Assembly (NCBI RefSeq): GCF_011397635.1
Contig: NC_064755.1
Coordinates: 38,360,059 to 38,424,058, forward strand
Direction of reading: 5' to 3'
DNA length: 64,000 nucleotides
Origin: Epinephelus fuscoguttatus
Lineage: Eukaryota > Chordata > Actinopteri > Perciformes > Serranidae
Shown here: positions 46,730 to 64,000 of the stretch, piece by piece
Position numbering within the stretch: the stretch's first letter is position 1
How the letters are laid out: each line of letters begins with the position of its first letter
Translations under genes and position numbers: made by a program
The notes under the pieces: generated by a model
The model's database searches: none
Told to the model about the DNA's origin: nothing
Seen by the model: only the letters and a program-made list of their open reading frames with translations

Positions 46730-48178
46730 TAAAACACAAGTACCTTTAAGCTGTACTTGAGTAAATGTACTTAGTTACACTCTAAAAAATAAACCATAGG
46801 GTTGGTGGATGCTTAAAATAAAGACGTTTTCAGCATAAATAATTACTGTTTCAGTCAGTCAAAAACATGTTTGACATTTTTAAATAGAAAGGAATTAAAA
46901 TAAATTAGATCATCTTAAATAAAATAGTTTGACCACTAAAAATCGCCACAACTTTTCACTACAACATTTTTCGAGGTTGAAGTAAATTAGTTTGTCAGTT
47001 AGAGTTGGAACCGCTTTAAAAAGTGCATGCAAATTGTTGCCTTAATTTTTTAAAGTTGAACCAGTGGATTATTTTCTGGAGTGTAGATTCCACCATAAAA
47101 TATAATAAATGTGACCGTTGGAGCAGCTACGTGTCATTACGGATAAATAACGAGAGAAATAACATATGTCTACTTCTTCTTTGGTGTTTAATTAACCGCT
47201 CTCACACACAGGATGTTCTTACAAAATAAAATACAGTTAAAGTGGTAAAAAATAAAATACATTATGCACATTTAAAATGATATCTTACATACATTTATGA
47301 TTAAAACACACATTTCCCTTGACCCTGCCGAATCAGCACTACAAAATTAATGCACTTCTTGAATATTTAAAACAACATTTTCGTTTTAGCTTCTTTTTAA
47401 AAGTGACAGATGTAAAGCTTTTGTGTGTAGTTAAATGTTTCAGTGTAAAAGTTTGAGTTTGGGGTATTTTACATGACACGTTTCTGCTTTTCTCACTGAT
47501 TTAGAGTGCAGTTAAAAACAACATGTGAATCAATTTGTCGTCAATTAAATCTAATAAACAAAAACACTTTCAGAGTGTTTAACTGTCAATAAATAAAACC
47601 TGCACATGTGCTCATGAATATTTACTGTCACAGAGGACATCATGACATGGATGGATCATGAGAAGAAGCCACAGCAGACCCTGAACAGTCTGTCCGCCCC
47701 TTCACTGACTCATTCATTCATCATCAATCACTTATCATCATATATTAAAAAGGATTAGCTGCTGATTCAACATGATGCATCATCATCATCATCATCATCA
47801 TCATGAATCAGAAAACCACAGCAGGCCTTCAGTGTCAAACAGAGTTTACAGAAGCTTGTGATGTTCTCTATGATAACTGCAATGTGCAAATATTAAAGCT
47901 CATAAAACACAAAGACGATACATAATTTAAAAAGCAGCAGATATAGAAATATATCATATATATATTTAAAATATATACAAATACACACAGATATAAAGTA
48001 TATGTACAGTTCTGTTGATATTAATCCTGCATTTTACATAAATAAAGTTTTACTCTGTTTGGAAACATCTGATGTTTCAAATATAAAACACTGATATAAA
48101 AATAGAAATTGGGTTTCCCAGTAGTGCTCAACATATTGATCAGTAGTCAAACATATTGATCAGTAGTCAGTACAATCT
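46730..48178. other. Intergenic region and probable ptprb 3' UTR
   Basis: The first 45 bases continue the older repeat that hosts the fold-back element. The rest is AT-rich. A (CAT)n run of nine units is at 47,778-47,804 and AT dinucleotide runs are at 47,940-47,990. The part nearest 48,178 must be the ptprb 3' UTR, but I cannot fix its end. Confidence 0.5.

Positions 48179-64000
<15,822 letters not shown>

Overview
The window is nuclear DNA of a ray-finned fish, most likely a spiny-rayed (acanthomorph) teleost. It holds intron-rich vertebrate genes with GT-AG splice sites, a methionine-rich gamma-M crystallin (a fish lens protein family), and many teleost-type transposons, SINEs, LINE remnants and minisatellites. 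There is no sign of prokaryotic or plasmid content and no CRISPR array. I found no new biosynthetic or defence system. The unusual content is repeat architecture, some splice-site features and gene order.

Layout. (1) 1-2,673, minus: a gamma-M crystallin gene cut off by the left window edge, with TATA box and a Maf-type palindrome upstream. (2) 3,270-4,110: AT-rich minisatellite. (3) 4,261-23,225, plus: a complete nup160 gene (nucleoporin of the Y-complex) of 34 coding exons, whose splice phases all agree and give 1,392 codons. Its introns carry a hAT-type MITE, several minisatellites and one intron with minor-spliceosome (U12) signals. (4) 23,840-31,200: a large AT-rich minisatellite whose motif appears in both orientations, with a 1.6-kb Tc1 transposon, a tRNA-derived SINE and a LINE/SINE tail inserted. 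(5) 31,270-32,740: decayed LINE. (6) 34,656-44,160, minus: an FRS2-family FGF-receptor adaptor gene (532 codons) with a CpG/NRF1 promoter. (7) 44,200-48,178: intergenic, with a fold-back transposon nested in an older repeat. (8) 48,179-64,000, minus: the 3' part of a ptprb (VE-PTP-like) receptor tyrosine phosphatase, covering the last fibronectin III domains, membrane segment, phosphatase domain and C-terminus. Its introns hold a disrupted Tc1-like element, a 2.6-kb AT-rich array and a 1.4-kb TATAG/CATAG array.

The genes do not form a pathway together. frs2 and ptprb are also near each other in human (12q15), whereas NUP160 lies on human 11p11, so the window appears to join two ancestral blocks. 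All assignments come from reading translated exons and from remembered family features; no database search was run.
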